Source: Draconibacterium aestuarii (lineage in GTDB: Bacteria > Bacteroidota > Bacteroidia > Bacteroidales > Prolixibacteraceae). Taken from it: 64,000 nt of DNA. Every line of letters begins with the position of its first letter. Position 1 is the stretch's first letter. Shown piece by piece: positions 9,044 through 17,214 of the stretch. The stretch covers positions 124,001 through 188,000 of the forward strand of contig JAPOHD010000068.1 of the NCBI GenBank assembly GCA_026671195.1, in the 5' to 3' direction. The position numbers were made by a program, and so were the translations under genes. The notes below the pieces were generated by a model. It was not told the origin of the DNA and did not search any database. It worked only from the letters and a program-made list of their open reading frames with translations.

Positions 9044-9754
9044 ATGTCAACAATAAACCCAACAACCAATTCTGAAGAAATAAAATCGACACGGCCCAAC
9101 CAACCTGTTGCCTCCTTTTTACAAGAGGCTGAAAACCTTTGGATATGGTGTGAAGATGATATTCCTGAGCTGATAAAGGCTGGTATTGATGAGGCATTTT
9201 TAAATGAACTGCCACAACGTATTGAGGCCTGCAGGAAAGCACAAACCATTTGGGAAACGAAATTACAAACTCCCGGCGAAGCACAGGTACAGTGGAAGCT
9301 GCAGGTGTATGAAGCCCAAAAACTCCTAACTGAACTTTTACATTCGATGCGCTTTGCCTTTCGGAGCAACGCCGATTTGTCAGACAGTTTAAAATACTTC
9401 GCAAAAGAAAGCGGCTATGCAAGTCTGATCCAGGGGCTGTATACTTTATCGGTACTGGGGCGGTCAAATAGCCAACTGCTTACTGCTATTGGCTTCGACC
9501 TGGATTTGCTCGACACCGCAAGCGCAAAGTCGGAGGAGCTTGCCGCATTGTGGGCACAAAGCAAAAACGAAAAGGAGTATTTAACCGAAACGACAGTTTT
9601 GCGGAATAAAGCTTTTTGGTATCTGCATCAGCAGGTAGCTGAAATACGTAGTGCCGGCCAGTATATCTTCCGCCATCGAAAAGACCGCTATATTGGCTAT
9701 ATCAGCCAATTCTGGAAACATAAAAACAAGCGAAGAAGCACCCCTGACAAGTAA
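9044..9754 (+). CDS. Hypothetical protein, mostly helical, 236 residues
   Basis: I do not recognise a family. The frame opens with an ATG at 9044. The product has no signal peptide or membrane segment. It is rich in Glu, Gln, Leu and Ala with predicted helices throughout (for example a Trp-containing N-terminal region ENLWIWCEDD, residues about 30-40) and ends in a basic tail (HKNKRRSTPDK). A cytoplasmic, perhaps nucleic-acid- or partner-binding helical protein would fit, but this is only composition. Its stop codon is directly followed by the 21-bp-phased TGCGAG array, which puts the gene and the array in one unit of interest. Minus-strand frames over the same DNA are shadows. Confidence 0.65.
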   Translation: MSTINPTTNSEEIKSTRPNQPVASFLQEAENLWIWCEDDIPELIKAGIDEAFLNELPQRIEACRKAQTIWETKLQTPGEAQVQWKLQVYEAQKLLTELLHSMRFAFRSNADLSDSLKYFAKESGYASLIQGLYTLSVLGRSNSQLLTAIGFDLDLLDTASAKSEELAALWAQSKNEKEYLTETTVLRNKAFWYLHQQVAEIRSAGQYIFRHRKDRYIGYISQFWKHKNKRRSTPDK

Positions 9755-9761
9755 ATACGTG

Positions 9762-9967
9762 TCACAGTTATTAATAGAATAATGCGAGTTAAATAAAATA
9801 GATTGCGAGTAACTAAAATACAATTGCGAGCTAATAATATTAAGGTGCGAGTAATAAGAAAATGTATGCGAGCTATACTCGCACTTATTATATAATAGCT
9901 CGCAAGTAAATAAAGATAACTCGCGTATATATAATAATAGCACGCAGGCGAATATAATATACTCGCA
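9762..9967. repeat. Array of TGCGAG motifs at exact 21-bp spacing, inverting at its centre
   Basis: Five TGCGAGY motifs on the plus strand start at 9783, 9804, 9825, 9846 and 9867. Five complementary motifs (RCTCGCA-like) start at 9877, 9898, 9919, 9940 and 9961. Spacing is exactly 21 bp within each half and the halves meet around TGCGAG-CTATA-CTCGCA at 9867-9883. Two of the right-hand units have single changes (ACTCGCG, GCACGCA). A decayed unit (TCACAGT) sits at 9762. The 14-nt spacers are almost pure A/T and not conserved, so only the motif and the phase are kept. 21 bp is two helical turns, so all sites lie on the same face of the DNA. The rest of the gap 9968-10307 shows nothing else recognisable. 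Confidence 0.9.
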
Positions 9968-10307
9968 TGGTAAAATTGTGTACATGGACAGTTATAAATG
10001 CAACTAGGAAGGGGAAATTATCTGAATTTATTATTCCATATTATACAAAGGAGAAACGTGGTTTGCAGTTGGCTTTTTACTAAATCGTTTGTTGTTCTTT
10101 TTCGGGTAGTAAATCAATAAATAAGTGAGAAAGAACAGAATGAGAAATGCAAATGTTTTGATTGCAGGGCTTTGGTCATTGTTGGTTTATATCGGGTTAA
10201 GGTAAATTGTATGAGTGGTGGCAGATTGCGTGGTAATTTTCTGTCAAACCTCTACTTCAGAAATATTAAGGTTGGGGGTTACAGGTTGCGGATTGTGAGA
10301 TAAAAAG

Positions 10308-10352
10308 AACCGTTCTGTATGCATCCACGCATAAACAGAACGGTTTTCTTAT
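10308..10352. terminator. Bidirectional terminator before ettA 3' end
   Basis: AACCGTTCTGT (10308-10318) pairs perfectly with ACAGAACGGTT (10335-10345), followed by TTCTTATTTTTT on the plus strand and by an AT-rich stretch on the minus strand. It separates the convergent hypothetical gene and ettA. Confidence 0.7.
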
Positions 10353-10392
10353 TTTTTCGTCTTCTGACTTCGTGCTTCTAACTTCTGACTTT

Positions 10393-12078
10393 TTAGGCCA
10401 TCAATTTTTTATACTTAAAGCGTTTTGGAGCTTCACCGCCCATTCGTTTTTTACGGTTCTCTTCGTATTCCGAGAACGAACCTTCAAAAAAGTGAACCTG
10501 CGAATCGCCTTCAAAAGCCAGAATATGTGTGGCAATACGGTCGAGGAACCAGCGGTCGTGCGAAATGACCACGGCACAACCTGCAAATGCTTCCAAACCT
10601 TCTTCCAGGGCACGCAACGTATTTACATCAATATCATTGGTCGGCTCATCGAGCAGCAGCAGGTTTCCTTCAGCTTTTAAAGCCAGTGCGAGGTGCAGCC
10701 GGTTTCGCTCTCCACCCGATAGAACACCGCATTTTTTCTCCTGATCGGCACCGTTAAAATTAAAACGGCCCACATACGCACGTGCGTTGGCTTGTTTGTT
10801 GCCCAGCATAATGGTTTCAGTGCCTCCTGAAATCACGTCAAAAACCGATTTATTCGGATCAATTGCAGCATGGGTCTGATCGACATAACTTACTTTAACT
10901 GTTTCGCCAATTTCAATGTTTCCGGCTTCGGCTTCCAGCTGTTTCATTATTAATTTGAAGAGTGTGGTTTTACCGGCTCCGTTTGGCCCGATAACACCAA
11001 TAATTCCTGCAGGAGGAAGTTTGAAACTCAGGTTCTCGAATAAAATGCGGTCGCCAAAACCTTTGGTAACACCTTCCATTTCTACCACTTTGTCGCCAAG
11101 GCGTGGTCCGTTTGGAATAAAAATTTCCAGCTTTTCTTCTTTTTGATTTACATCTTCGTTCAGCATTTTATCGTAGGCACTTAAACGGGCTTTCGATTTG
11201 GCATGACGTGCTTTTGGAGCCATTTTAACCCACTCCAACTCTCGTTCCAGTGTTTTGCGGCGTTTCGAATGTCCTTTTTCTTCCTGCTCCAAACGTTTCG
11301 ATTTTTGCTCCAGCCACGAAGTATAATTTCCTTTCCATGGAATTCCCTGTCCGCGGTCGAGTTCCAGAATCCAGCCGGCTACATTGTCAAGGAAATAACG
11401 GTCGTGCGTAATACAAATTACCGTTCCCTTGTATTGTGCCAGGTGCATTTCGAGCCACTGAATACTTTCTGCATCCAGGTGGTTGGTTGGCTCATCCAAC
11501 AGCAATACATCCGGTTCTTGTAATAGCAGGCGGCATAAAGCCACACGTCGGCGCTCTCCACCCGAAAGTTCTCCAATGGGTTGGTCGTTTGGCGGACACT
11601 GCAGCGCATCCATGGCACGTTCCAGTTTGCTTTCCAGGTTCCAGGCATCCAGCTGGTCCATGCGCTCCTGTAATTTGGCTTGTTCGTTCATCAGTGCATC
11701 CATTTTGTCCGGATTCTCATACACTTCAGGCAATCCAAATTCATTGTTTATTTCTTCGTAACGCGCCAGTACATCAACGGTTTCCTGCGTACCTTCTTTT
11801 ACAATGTCAATAACTGTTTTGCTGTCGTCCAGTTCAGGCTCCTGAGAGAGTAATCCTACCGAATAACCATCGGCAAAAACCAACTCTCCGTTGTATGCTG
11901 TGTCTTGCCCTGCAATTATACGAAGCAGCGTAGACTTTCCTGAACCGTTTAACCCGATAATGCCGATTTTTGCACCCAGGAAAAACGAAAGAGAAATATC
12001 TTTAATTACTGTTTTGTTAGGCGGGTACGTTTTACTCACCTTGTACATCGAAAAAATTATCTTTTTATCGTCGCTCAT
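10393..12078 (-). CDS. ettA: ABC-F translation factor EttA (energy-dependent translational throttle)
   Basis: The protein begins best at the ATG at 12078 (MSDDKKIIFSMYKVSKTYPP), giving 561 residues, close to the 555 of E. coli EttA; the 25 extra upstream codons do not match the family. It has two ABC ATPase domains with Walker A GLNGSGKST and GPNGAGKTT, signatures LSGGERRRVALCR and LSGGERNRLHLAL, and Walker B LLLDEPTNHLD and LLLDEPTNDID. The arm and P-site linker region lie between them (SKRLEQEEKGHSKRRKTLERE and following). EttA binds the ribosomal E site and gates entry into elongation according to the ATP/ADP ratio. It is a lone gene, convergent with the 9044 gene. No membrane segments are present, as expected for ABC-F. 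Confidence 0.93.
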   Translation of the reverse strand: MSDDKKIIFSMYKVSKTYPPNKTVIKDISLSFFLGAKIGIIGLNGSGKSTLLRIIAGQDTAYNGELVFADGYSVGLLSQEPELDDSKTVIDIVKEGTQETVDVLARYEEINNEFGLPEVYENPDKMDALMNEQAKLQERMDQLDAWNLESKLERAMDALQCPPNDQPIGELSGGERRRVALCRLLLQEPDVLLLDEPTNHLDAESIQWLEMHLAQYKGTVICITHDRYFLDNVAGWILELDRGQGIPWKGNYTSWLEQKSKRLEQEEKGHSKRRKTLERELEWVKMAPKARHAKSKARLSAYDKMLNEDVNQKEEKLEIFIPNGPRLGDKVVEMEGVTKGFGDRILFENLSFKLPPAGIIGVIGPNGAGKTTLFKLIMKQLEAEAGNIEIGETVKVSYVDQTHAAIDPNKSVFDVISGGTETIMLGNKQANARAYVGRFNFNGADQEKKCGVLSGGERNRLHLALALKAEGNLLLLDEPTNDIDVNTLRALEEGLEAFAGCAVVISHDRWFLDRIATHILAFEGDSQVHFFEGSFSEYEENRKKRMGGEAPKRFKYKKLMA

Positions 12079-12320
12079 TTTATTTGTTATTATTTCAGGG
12101 CAAAAATACAAATCAAAGTTGGAAGTTGGAAGCATGAAGTTGAAAGAAGCCAAAAGGGGTGTTCATAGTTCTGAGGTTCTGGTTTTATGTAGAGGGGTTC
12201 AGGTTATTCCTGATACTGGTTACTGAAAATTTGATTAAATCTCCTTCCCGGGTAACTTCTTTTTTTGCCACTACGTACAATCCGTAAAATTGTGCCCGAC
12301 TTTAACTAAAAATCGATACC

Positions 12321-13790
12321 ATGAAACCACTAACTTTACTCATTATTCTTTTGATGACTTTAGCTGCTCTCGGGCAAGGAAATGATCAGAAATCCCAAAA
12401 CAGGTTAGAAGAACTGTTGGTGAAGAATAAGCTGAATCATTCGGAGTATTGTACCGCTAAAAACAAGGCGGCGGTTCGTTTCACTGAATCAAGAAACAAC
12501 AGCTATAACTTTTCAATGAAATCTGTTGCCGAAAAACAAAATCTCGACAGTGTTATCGTTTCGTGGATGGACGAAGAAACCGGCTTGTTATTACCTTTTA
12601 TGAAAAGCGAGTACACCTATACTGCCAGCGGTAAAACCGAACAGGAAATACATTTTTTCTTTGATGAGAACACGGAAGTCTTATTACCGGAACTAAAAAT
12701 GGAATATTCCTACGATGCCAGCGGAAATATTTCAGGAATACAATTTTTTACCTGGGCAATATCCAATCAGTGGGTGGTTGAAGGTAAAATCGTAAACACT
12801 TTTAATGATGATGATAGTATTGCTGAGTCGCTTTTCTATTCCTGGAACGGGAACACAAATAGCTGGTTACAAGAAGAAAAACAGGAATTTGAATATGACA
12901 TCAACGGTAAGCTTATCCGCGAGCTGAGTTATACCTGGAATGATGGTTCCGGGCAATTTGTTGCAGAAGGGAAAGAAGAATATGCATACAATTCTGCAGG
13001 CAGCAAAACTCAGGAAATGAGTTATTACTGGGACGCAGGATTAAACCAATGGACCAATACCAATAAAAGCACTTATACATTCAATGAAAATAATGAACGG
13101 ATACTCTCGGAATATTTTAGTTTGGATGAGTCAAATCAATTGACGGCCATCGGCAAAACAGAGTATACCTTCTCGAATGGTGTGGTCGCTCAATCCATGC
13201 ATTATGAAAAGGATGAGGGTTCTAACGGGTGGTTTATTGTGGGGAAATACGATTATACATACGATGAATTTGGGAATATGGTACAGGAACTTGGCTACTA
13301 CTGGGATAAAGATGCCAATCAATATGTTTATGAATCAAAAATAAATATCGCCTACGATCATACCTGTTTAATATCAGATTTGAATTTTCCAATGTCGATT
13401 TTAGAGGACGATGAGTTTTTCGGCATTGCCAATCACAAAGTCGACAGTATTGTAGGCCTTGTTTGGATCGACGGTATTGATGAATGGTTTACCTTTTTAA
13501 AATCCATCTACTACTATTCCGAATCAAATATCACCGATGTAAACAACTTCGACAAACAAACAGTAAAAGTATATCCAAACCCGGTTCAGGATTATCTTTA
13601 CATGGTAATGCCCGATAATTCCATGAGTTTTAAGTTTGAGGTTTTTGATATTACCGGTCACTTGTTACTGAATAAATATGCAACCAGCAACACTCCGGTT
13701 AATATGAGGGGAATAAGCCCGGGAATGTATTTGTATCGTATTACTACTTTGCAAAATGAAGTAGTAAGGGGAAAGCTGATTAAAAACTAA
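12321..13790 (+). CDS. Secreted repeat protein with type IX secretion sorting domain
   Basis: 489 residues with a signal peptide (about 1-18). The middle (about 85-350) consists of imperfect repeats of about 45 residues, each with aromatic blocks such as YTYTASGKTEQE, YSYDASGNISG, YSWNGNTNSW, YTWNDGSGQF and YYWDAGLNQW. The C-terminus (about 412-489) is a type A T9SS sorting domain: VKVYPNPVQDYL, an ISPGMYLYRI block and a terminal GKLIKN. T9SS cargo is exported across the outer membrane and often anchored to the surface. The repeats resemble YD/RHS-like hairpins, but no toxin domain follows. A paralogue lies at 39008. The function is unknown; adhesion or a structural surface role is inference. 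Confidence 0.85.
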   Translation: MKPLTLLIILLMTLAALGQGNDQKSQNRLEELLVKNKLNHSEYCTAKNKAAVRFTESRNNSYNFSMKSVAEKQNLDSVIVSWMDEETGLLLPFMKSEYTYTASGKTEQEIHFFFDENTEVLLPELKMEYSYDASGNISGIQFFTWAISNQWVVEGKIVNTFNDDDSIAESLFYSWNGNTNSWLQEEKQEFEYDINGKLIRELSYTWNDGSGQFVAEGKEEYAYNSAGSKTQEMSYYWDAGLNQWTNTNKSTYTFNENNERILSEYFSLDESNQLTAIGKTEYTFSNGVVAQSMHYEKDEGSNGWFIVGKYDYTYDEFGNMVQELGYYWDKDANQYVYESKINIAYDHTCLISDLNFPMSILEDDEFFGIANHKVDSIVGLVWIDGIDEWFTFLKSIYYYSESNITDVNNFDKQTVKVYPNPVQDYLYMVMPDNSMSFKFEVFDITGHLLLNKYATSNTPVNMRGISPGMYLYRITTLQNEVVRGKLIKN

Positions 13791-13845
13791 GTTTTTTCAA
13801 CTACAAACACTGATTATTAAATACTCCCTTCCTGGTGGTTGATGT

Positions 13846-13875
13846 TCACCCGTTGATTCTGCGCTCATCGGGTGA
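13846..13875. terminator. Weak hairpin between convergent genes
   Basis: TCACCCG (13846-13852) pairs with CGGGTGA (13869-13875) across a 16-nt loop. No strong T-run follows, so a terminator role is tentative. Confidence 0.3.
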
Positions 13876-13894
13876 TACTATCGAATCCAATTGA

Positions 13895-15535
13895 TTATTT
13901 AGCTTTTACTTCCAACTCGCGCAGATGTTCCATTTTTTTACGTTCCAGAAATTCGCGGATACCTTCGTCGTGTTCTTTTACGCGTTTGTTGCCAAATTCG
14001 TAGATTTTATTCACCAGTCCATCCAAAAAGTCGCGGTCGTGCGAAACCAGTATCAGTGTTCCGTCAAACTCCATCAATGCCTGTTTCAGAATGTCTTTGG
14101 TACGCATATCGAGGTGGTTGGTGGGCTCATCCAGGATCAAGAGGTTCACCGGTTCGAGCAGTAATTTAATCATTGCCAAACGCATGCGTTCACCACCCGA
14201 AAGTACACCTACTTTTTTATCCCAATCGTCGCCACCAAACATAAAAGCGCCAAGAATGTCTTTGATTTTTGTACGGATATCACCTTTGGCTACATCGTCA
14301 ATGGTTTGAAAGATGGTAAGTTTTTCATCCAGAAGTGAGGCTTCGTTTTGCGAAAAGTAGCCAATCATGGAGTTATGTCCGAGCGTAAGACCTCCATCGT
14401 ATTCGAGCTCGCCCATAATGGCTTTTACCAGCGTGGTTTTTCCCTCACCGTTTTTTCCTACAAAAGCTACTTTCTCGCCTCGAGAAATACTAAAGGTAGC
14501 ATCGGAAAAAACCAGATGATCTCCAAAACTTTTACCCACCTGGTCGGCAATTACCGGATAGTTTCCCGATCGGGGAGAGGGTGGAAATCGTAGACGAAGG
14601 TGCGAAGTATCTACTTCATCCACTTCAAGTATCTGTAATTTTTCCAACATTTTTACCCGCGACTGAACCTGTAATGTTTTTGAGTAGGTTCCTTTAAAAC
14701 GATCGATAAACTGCTGTGTTTCGGCAATCATTTTTTGCTGTTCGTCGAACGCTTTTTGTTGCTGTTCGCGGCGTTCGCCTCTTAATTGCAGGTATTGCGA
14801 ATAATTCACTTTGTAATCGTAAATACGCCCCATTGTAACTTCTATGGTGCGGTTTGTAATATTATCCACAAAAGTACGGTCGTGCGAAATTACAATAACT
14901 GCTTTGGCATTGTTGATCAAAAAATCTTCGAGCCACTGCACCGATTCAATATCGAGGTGGTTGGTTGGCTCATCAAGCAGAATAAGATCGGGTTTTTTAA
15001 GCAGAATTTTAGCCAGCTCAATTCGCATACGCCAGCCACCGCTAAAATCACTGGTCGGGCGCTGGAAATCGCTGCGCTCGAAACCTAATCCGAGTAATAT
15101 TTTTTCAACCTCGGCATCAAAATTGGCTTCTCCGTCGCTGTACAATTTCTCGCTCAACTCAGATACCTGTTCAATTATTTTAGCGTATTCATCCGATTCA
15201 TAATCGGTACGAACAGTAAGTTGGTGATTTAATTCGTCCAGTGTTTTTTGCATGTTTAATGCATCGGCAAAGGCCTGGGAAGCTTCATCAAAAAGATTCC
15301 GGTTATTTTCGGTAAGCAGGTGTTGTGGCAGGTAGGCAATTATTGCATCGCCGGGTGCCGAAATTTTTCCACTTGTAGGTGTTTGAGCACCCGCCAGTAT
15401 TTTTAGCAGGGTAGATTTTCCTGCCCCGTTTTTACCCATTAATGCAATGCGATCGTTTTCGTTTACCACAAAGTTAATGTCTTTAAAAAGTGTTGTTCCG
15501 CTAAACTCTACTGCCAGCCCATCAATTGAAATCAT
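13895..15535 (-). CDS. ABC-F family ATPase (YbiT/Uup-like branch)
   Basis: 546 residues with two ABC domains and no membrane segments. Walker A motifs are GKNGAGKST and GKNGEGKTT, the signatures are FSGGWRMRIELAK and LSGGERMRLAMIK, and the Walker B motifs are LILLDEPTNHLD and LLILDEPTNHLD. The linker (about 235-300, KAFDEQQKMIAETQQFIDRF) is basic and helical, as in ABC-F ribosome factors. The C-terminus ends in a short charged helix. ABC-F proteins act on the ribosome as translation or antibiotic-resistance factors. The subfamily is close to YbiT by length and the FSGG-W motif, but I cannot exclude other housekeeping branches. The gene stands alone, convergent with the T9SS gene. Confidence 0.9.
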   Translation of the reverse strand: MISIDGLAVEFSGTTLFKDINFVVNENDRIALMGKNGAGKSTLLKILAGAQTPTSGKISAPGDAIIAYLPQHLLTENNRNLFDEASQAFADALNMQKTLDELNHQLTVRTDYESDEYAKIIEQVSELSEKLYSDGEANFDAEVEKILLGLGFERSDFQRPTSDFSGGWRMRIELAKILLKKPDLILLDEPTNHLDIESVQWLEDFLINNAKAVIVISHDRTFVDNITNRTIEVTMGRIYDYKVNYSQYLQLRGERREQQQKAFDEQQKMIAETQQFIDRFKGTYSKTLQVQSRVKMLEKLQILEVDEVDTSHLRLRFPPSPRSGNYPVIADQVGKSFGDHLVFSDATFSISRGEKVAFVGKNGEGKTTLVKAIMGELEYDGGLTLGHNSMIGYFSQNEASLLDEKLTIFQTIDDVAKGDIRTKIKDILGAFMFGGDDWDKKVGVLSGGERMRLAMIKLLLEPVNLLILDEPTNHLDMRTKDILKQALMEFDGTLILVSHDRDFLDGLVNKIYEFGNKRVKEHDEGIREFLERKKMEHLRELEVKAK

Positions 15536-15692
15536 GCTTGTAATTCTTGAAAATCAGCCGGCAAAGATAATCAAATACTGATATGAAAGGAGAGAAGAAG
15601 TTAGAAGGCAGAAGTTGAAGAGGGAAAAGTTTAACGCTAAAAGTTAAGCAACAGACAATAATCAATAATCATCATAAAAGTATACCAACTTT

Positions 15693-16163
15693 CTACAATG
15701 CTTCCAGCTCTTCCCTGAAATCGTATTGCAAATCTTCGTGCAACATTGAAATGACCTTTTGAATTCGTTTTACCTGGTTGATGTACAGGTTAAAAACTAC
15801 TTTACTAGATTTGTAATTTAGTTTCGATGTTTTCATTTTTTTACAGAAATACAGCAGCAGTTCAATCTCAGTTTCCTTTTTACCCGAAAAACGAATGTAC
15901 TTGTTGGTGGTTCGTAAAACCTTGCGCAGTGTTTTTTTGGCCAGGTAAAAACTTGTGCGGTTGAGACTCGAAAACTGTAAATCGATTTCCTCCTTTACCT
16001 GTCGGATGTATTCTGTTTCGTTGTACGCCTCAAAAAGCAAATAGCTCAACAGCTCTTTGTTTTCCTTTTTGTACTTGGCCAAACGATTAATTATTTCCTG
16101 AAGCTCTTCTGCAGGAAGGTTCTTAAGCTCTTTTTTTATGTTGCTAATTGAGGCAATATCCAT
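15693..16163 (-). CDS. Hypothetical helical cytoplasmic protein, 156 residues
   Basis: No family recognised with confidence. The sequence is highly charged and helical (LAKYKKENKELLSYLLFEA near residues 28-46; many Lys, Glu and Leu), without signal peptide, membrane segments or cysteine motifs apart from one Cys. It starts MDIASISNIKKELKNLPAEEL, which looks like a genuine N-terminus, and ends EELEAL. It lies upstream of the ABC-F gene on the same strand but about 157 bp away, so a shared transcript is not certain. Codon use and composition match the neighbours, and overlapping frames are absent, which supports a real gene. Confidence 0.65.
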   Translation of the reverse strand: MDIASISNIKKELKNLPAEELQEIINRLAKYKKENKELLSYLLFEAYNETEYIRQVKEEIDLQFSSLNRTSFYLAKKTLRKVLRTTNKYIRFSGKKETEIELLLYFCKKMKTSKLNYKSSKVVFNLYINQVKRIQKVISMLHEDLQYDFREELEAL

Positions 16164-16404
16164 TTAAATACAAAGTAAATTAAAAAGTTAGCGCAATACT
16201 ATCGATTGGAGAATAAAATAAATAATCGATAAGGGAAAATGCTCCCGGCTCTTTTTATTCATCTGCCAAATGCATGTTTTAACCGTCAACTGAAAAAATC
16301 TGGAGTTGAATCAAGGTGAATGAGTCTTGCAGGAAAAAAGGAGCAGTTTGTACTTGCTTTTTTGTCGGTGGTTGAATTAAAAAGTACTGAGCCAGATACT
16401 TACA

Positions 16405-16412
16405 TATATTTG
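16405..16412 (+). promoter_or_regulatory. Candidate -7 promoter element
   Basis: TATATTTG matches the Bacteroidota -7 consensus TAnnTTTG exactly and lies 54 nt before the ATG at 16466. No good -33 TTTG was seen at the right distance. The rest of the 16164-16465 gap shows nothing else. Confidence 0.4.
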
Positions 16413-16465
16413 AATTGAAAACAGTAAACAAATAAACGCTATTGAAAACATTAAATTATAACAAG

Positions 16466-16963
16466 ATGAAAACAAAATTAGTTCTTTTCAGCATTTGCCT
16501 TGCAATTTTAAGCATGGGTGCTACAGCAAAAATCAAAGACGGTAAAGCATTAACCGGAAACTCGCTAACCGAGTTTGGCAAATATACCGTTGTAAATTCT
16601 GATGTTCCGATGGTTTATAAAAACCAGGTTCTTAAAACTTTCGAATTGACATATGAAAACACCGACAATCCTATCAGAATTGGTTTGTTGTGTGAAGACG
16701 AATTGAAATGCAAAACATTTATTGTTCGTACTGACGATTTCGAAATTGAATATACTTGCAGAAACAATGTGTTTGGTGTGAAGAAAATAGAAAAGCGTTT
16801 CCAGAAACTTCCTAAAGAAGAAATGGAATTAAAACTGAATAAGGTAGCCTACTATTCACAACGTGTAATTTGTCAGAATAAAAAATCTGAAGATGAACTG
16901 CTTGGCTTAATTGCCTGCTACCTGCCTGATTTGGTTAACGATGAATACCAGGCAAGTTTTTAA
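16466..16963 (+). CDS. Small exported hypothetical protein
   Basis: The ATG at 16466 gives 165 residues beginning with a clear signal peptide (MKTKLVLFSICLAILSMGATAK, cleavage after about residue 21); a longer frame from a TTG at 16442 would bury it. The mature part of about 145 residues has six cysteines, in CEDELKC, YTC, VIC and IAC contexts, which could form disulfides in the periplasm. No domain is recognised. Two terminator hairpins follow its stop codon, so it is probably transcribed alone or with the promoter at 16405. It precedes the LytS kinase cassette, but nothing links it to signalling other than position. Confidence 0.65.
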   Translation: MKTKLVLFSICLAILSMGATAKIKDGKALTGNSLTEFGKYTVVNSDVPMVYKNQVLKTFELTYENTDNPIRIGLLCEDELKCKTFIVRTDDFEIEYTCRNNVFGVKKIEKRFQKLPKEEMELKLNKVAYYSQRVICQNKKSEDELLGLIACYLPDLVNDEYQASF

Positions 16964-17014
16964 TGAAGAAATACTTAAACAGCGCAATTTTTTCATAGAA
17001 ATATGAAATTGAAT

Positions 17015-17037
17015 CCCCGCCAGAGGGCGGGGGTTTT
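17015..17037 (+). terminator. Rho-independent terminator
   Basis: CCCCGCC (17015-17021) pairs with GGCGGGG (17026-17032) around a 4-nt loop, followed by GTTTT. It follows the small exported protein gene. Confidence 0.8.
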
Positions 17038-17085
17038 AATTGAACAGAAGGGTAATAAAAATAGTGAAGGACTCACATTACGGAA

Positions 17086-17113
17086 ACCTCGTGTTGAAAG
17101 ACACGGGGTTTTT
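17086..17113 (+). terminator. Second hairpin with T-tract, directly before the kinase cassette
   Basis: ACCTCGTGT (17086-17094) pairs with ACACGGGGT (17101-17109), with one G-T pair and a 6-nt loop, followed by TTTT. Its position just before a possible ATG at 17116 argues that the kinase gene starts later, at 17215, or that this is an attenuator. Confidence 0.6.
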
Positions 17114-17214
17114 CAATGAACAACAGCTTTTATCCTGCGAAAAGGGTGAATTGGTCTGTCAACGAATCCTATTTGTCGTCGATTATTATCCATTCTGTTG
17201 TCTTAAAAATCAAT

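Noticed and set aside
8949-9467. Minus-strand frame of 172 codons over the 9044 gene
   Set aside because: The composition is low-quality and it would overlap the better plus-strand gene and the palindromic element's flank.
9783-9967. CRISPR array
   Set aside because: Only 7 bp are conserved per unit, orientation flips in the middle, spacers are 14-nt A/T runs, and no cas genes are near.
9581-9985. Minus-strand frame of 134 codons across the TGCGAG array
   Set aside because: The 21-bp period equals seven codons, so the frame stays open as an artefact of the repeat; its heptad Cys/Ser/Tyr pattern mirrors the DNA repeat and it overlaps the 9044 gene.
12079-12153. Longer start for ettA (25 extra residues)
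   Set aside because: EttA homologues begin near MSDDKK-IIFSMYKVSK, and the extra codons lie in the AAGTTGGAAG intergenic micro-repeat.
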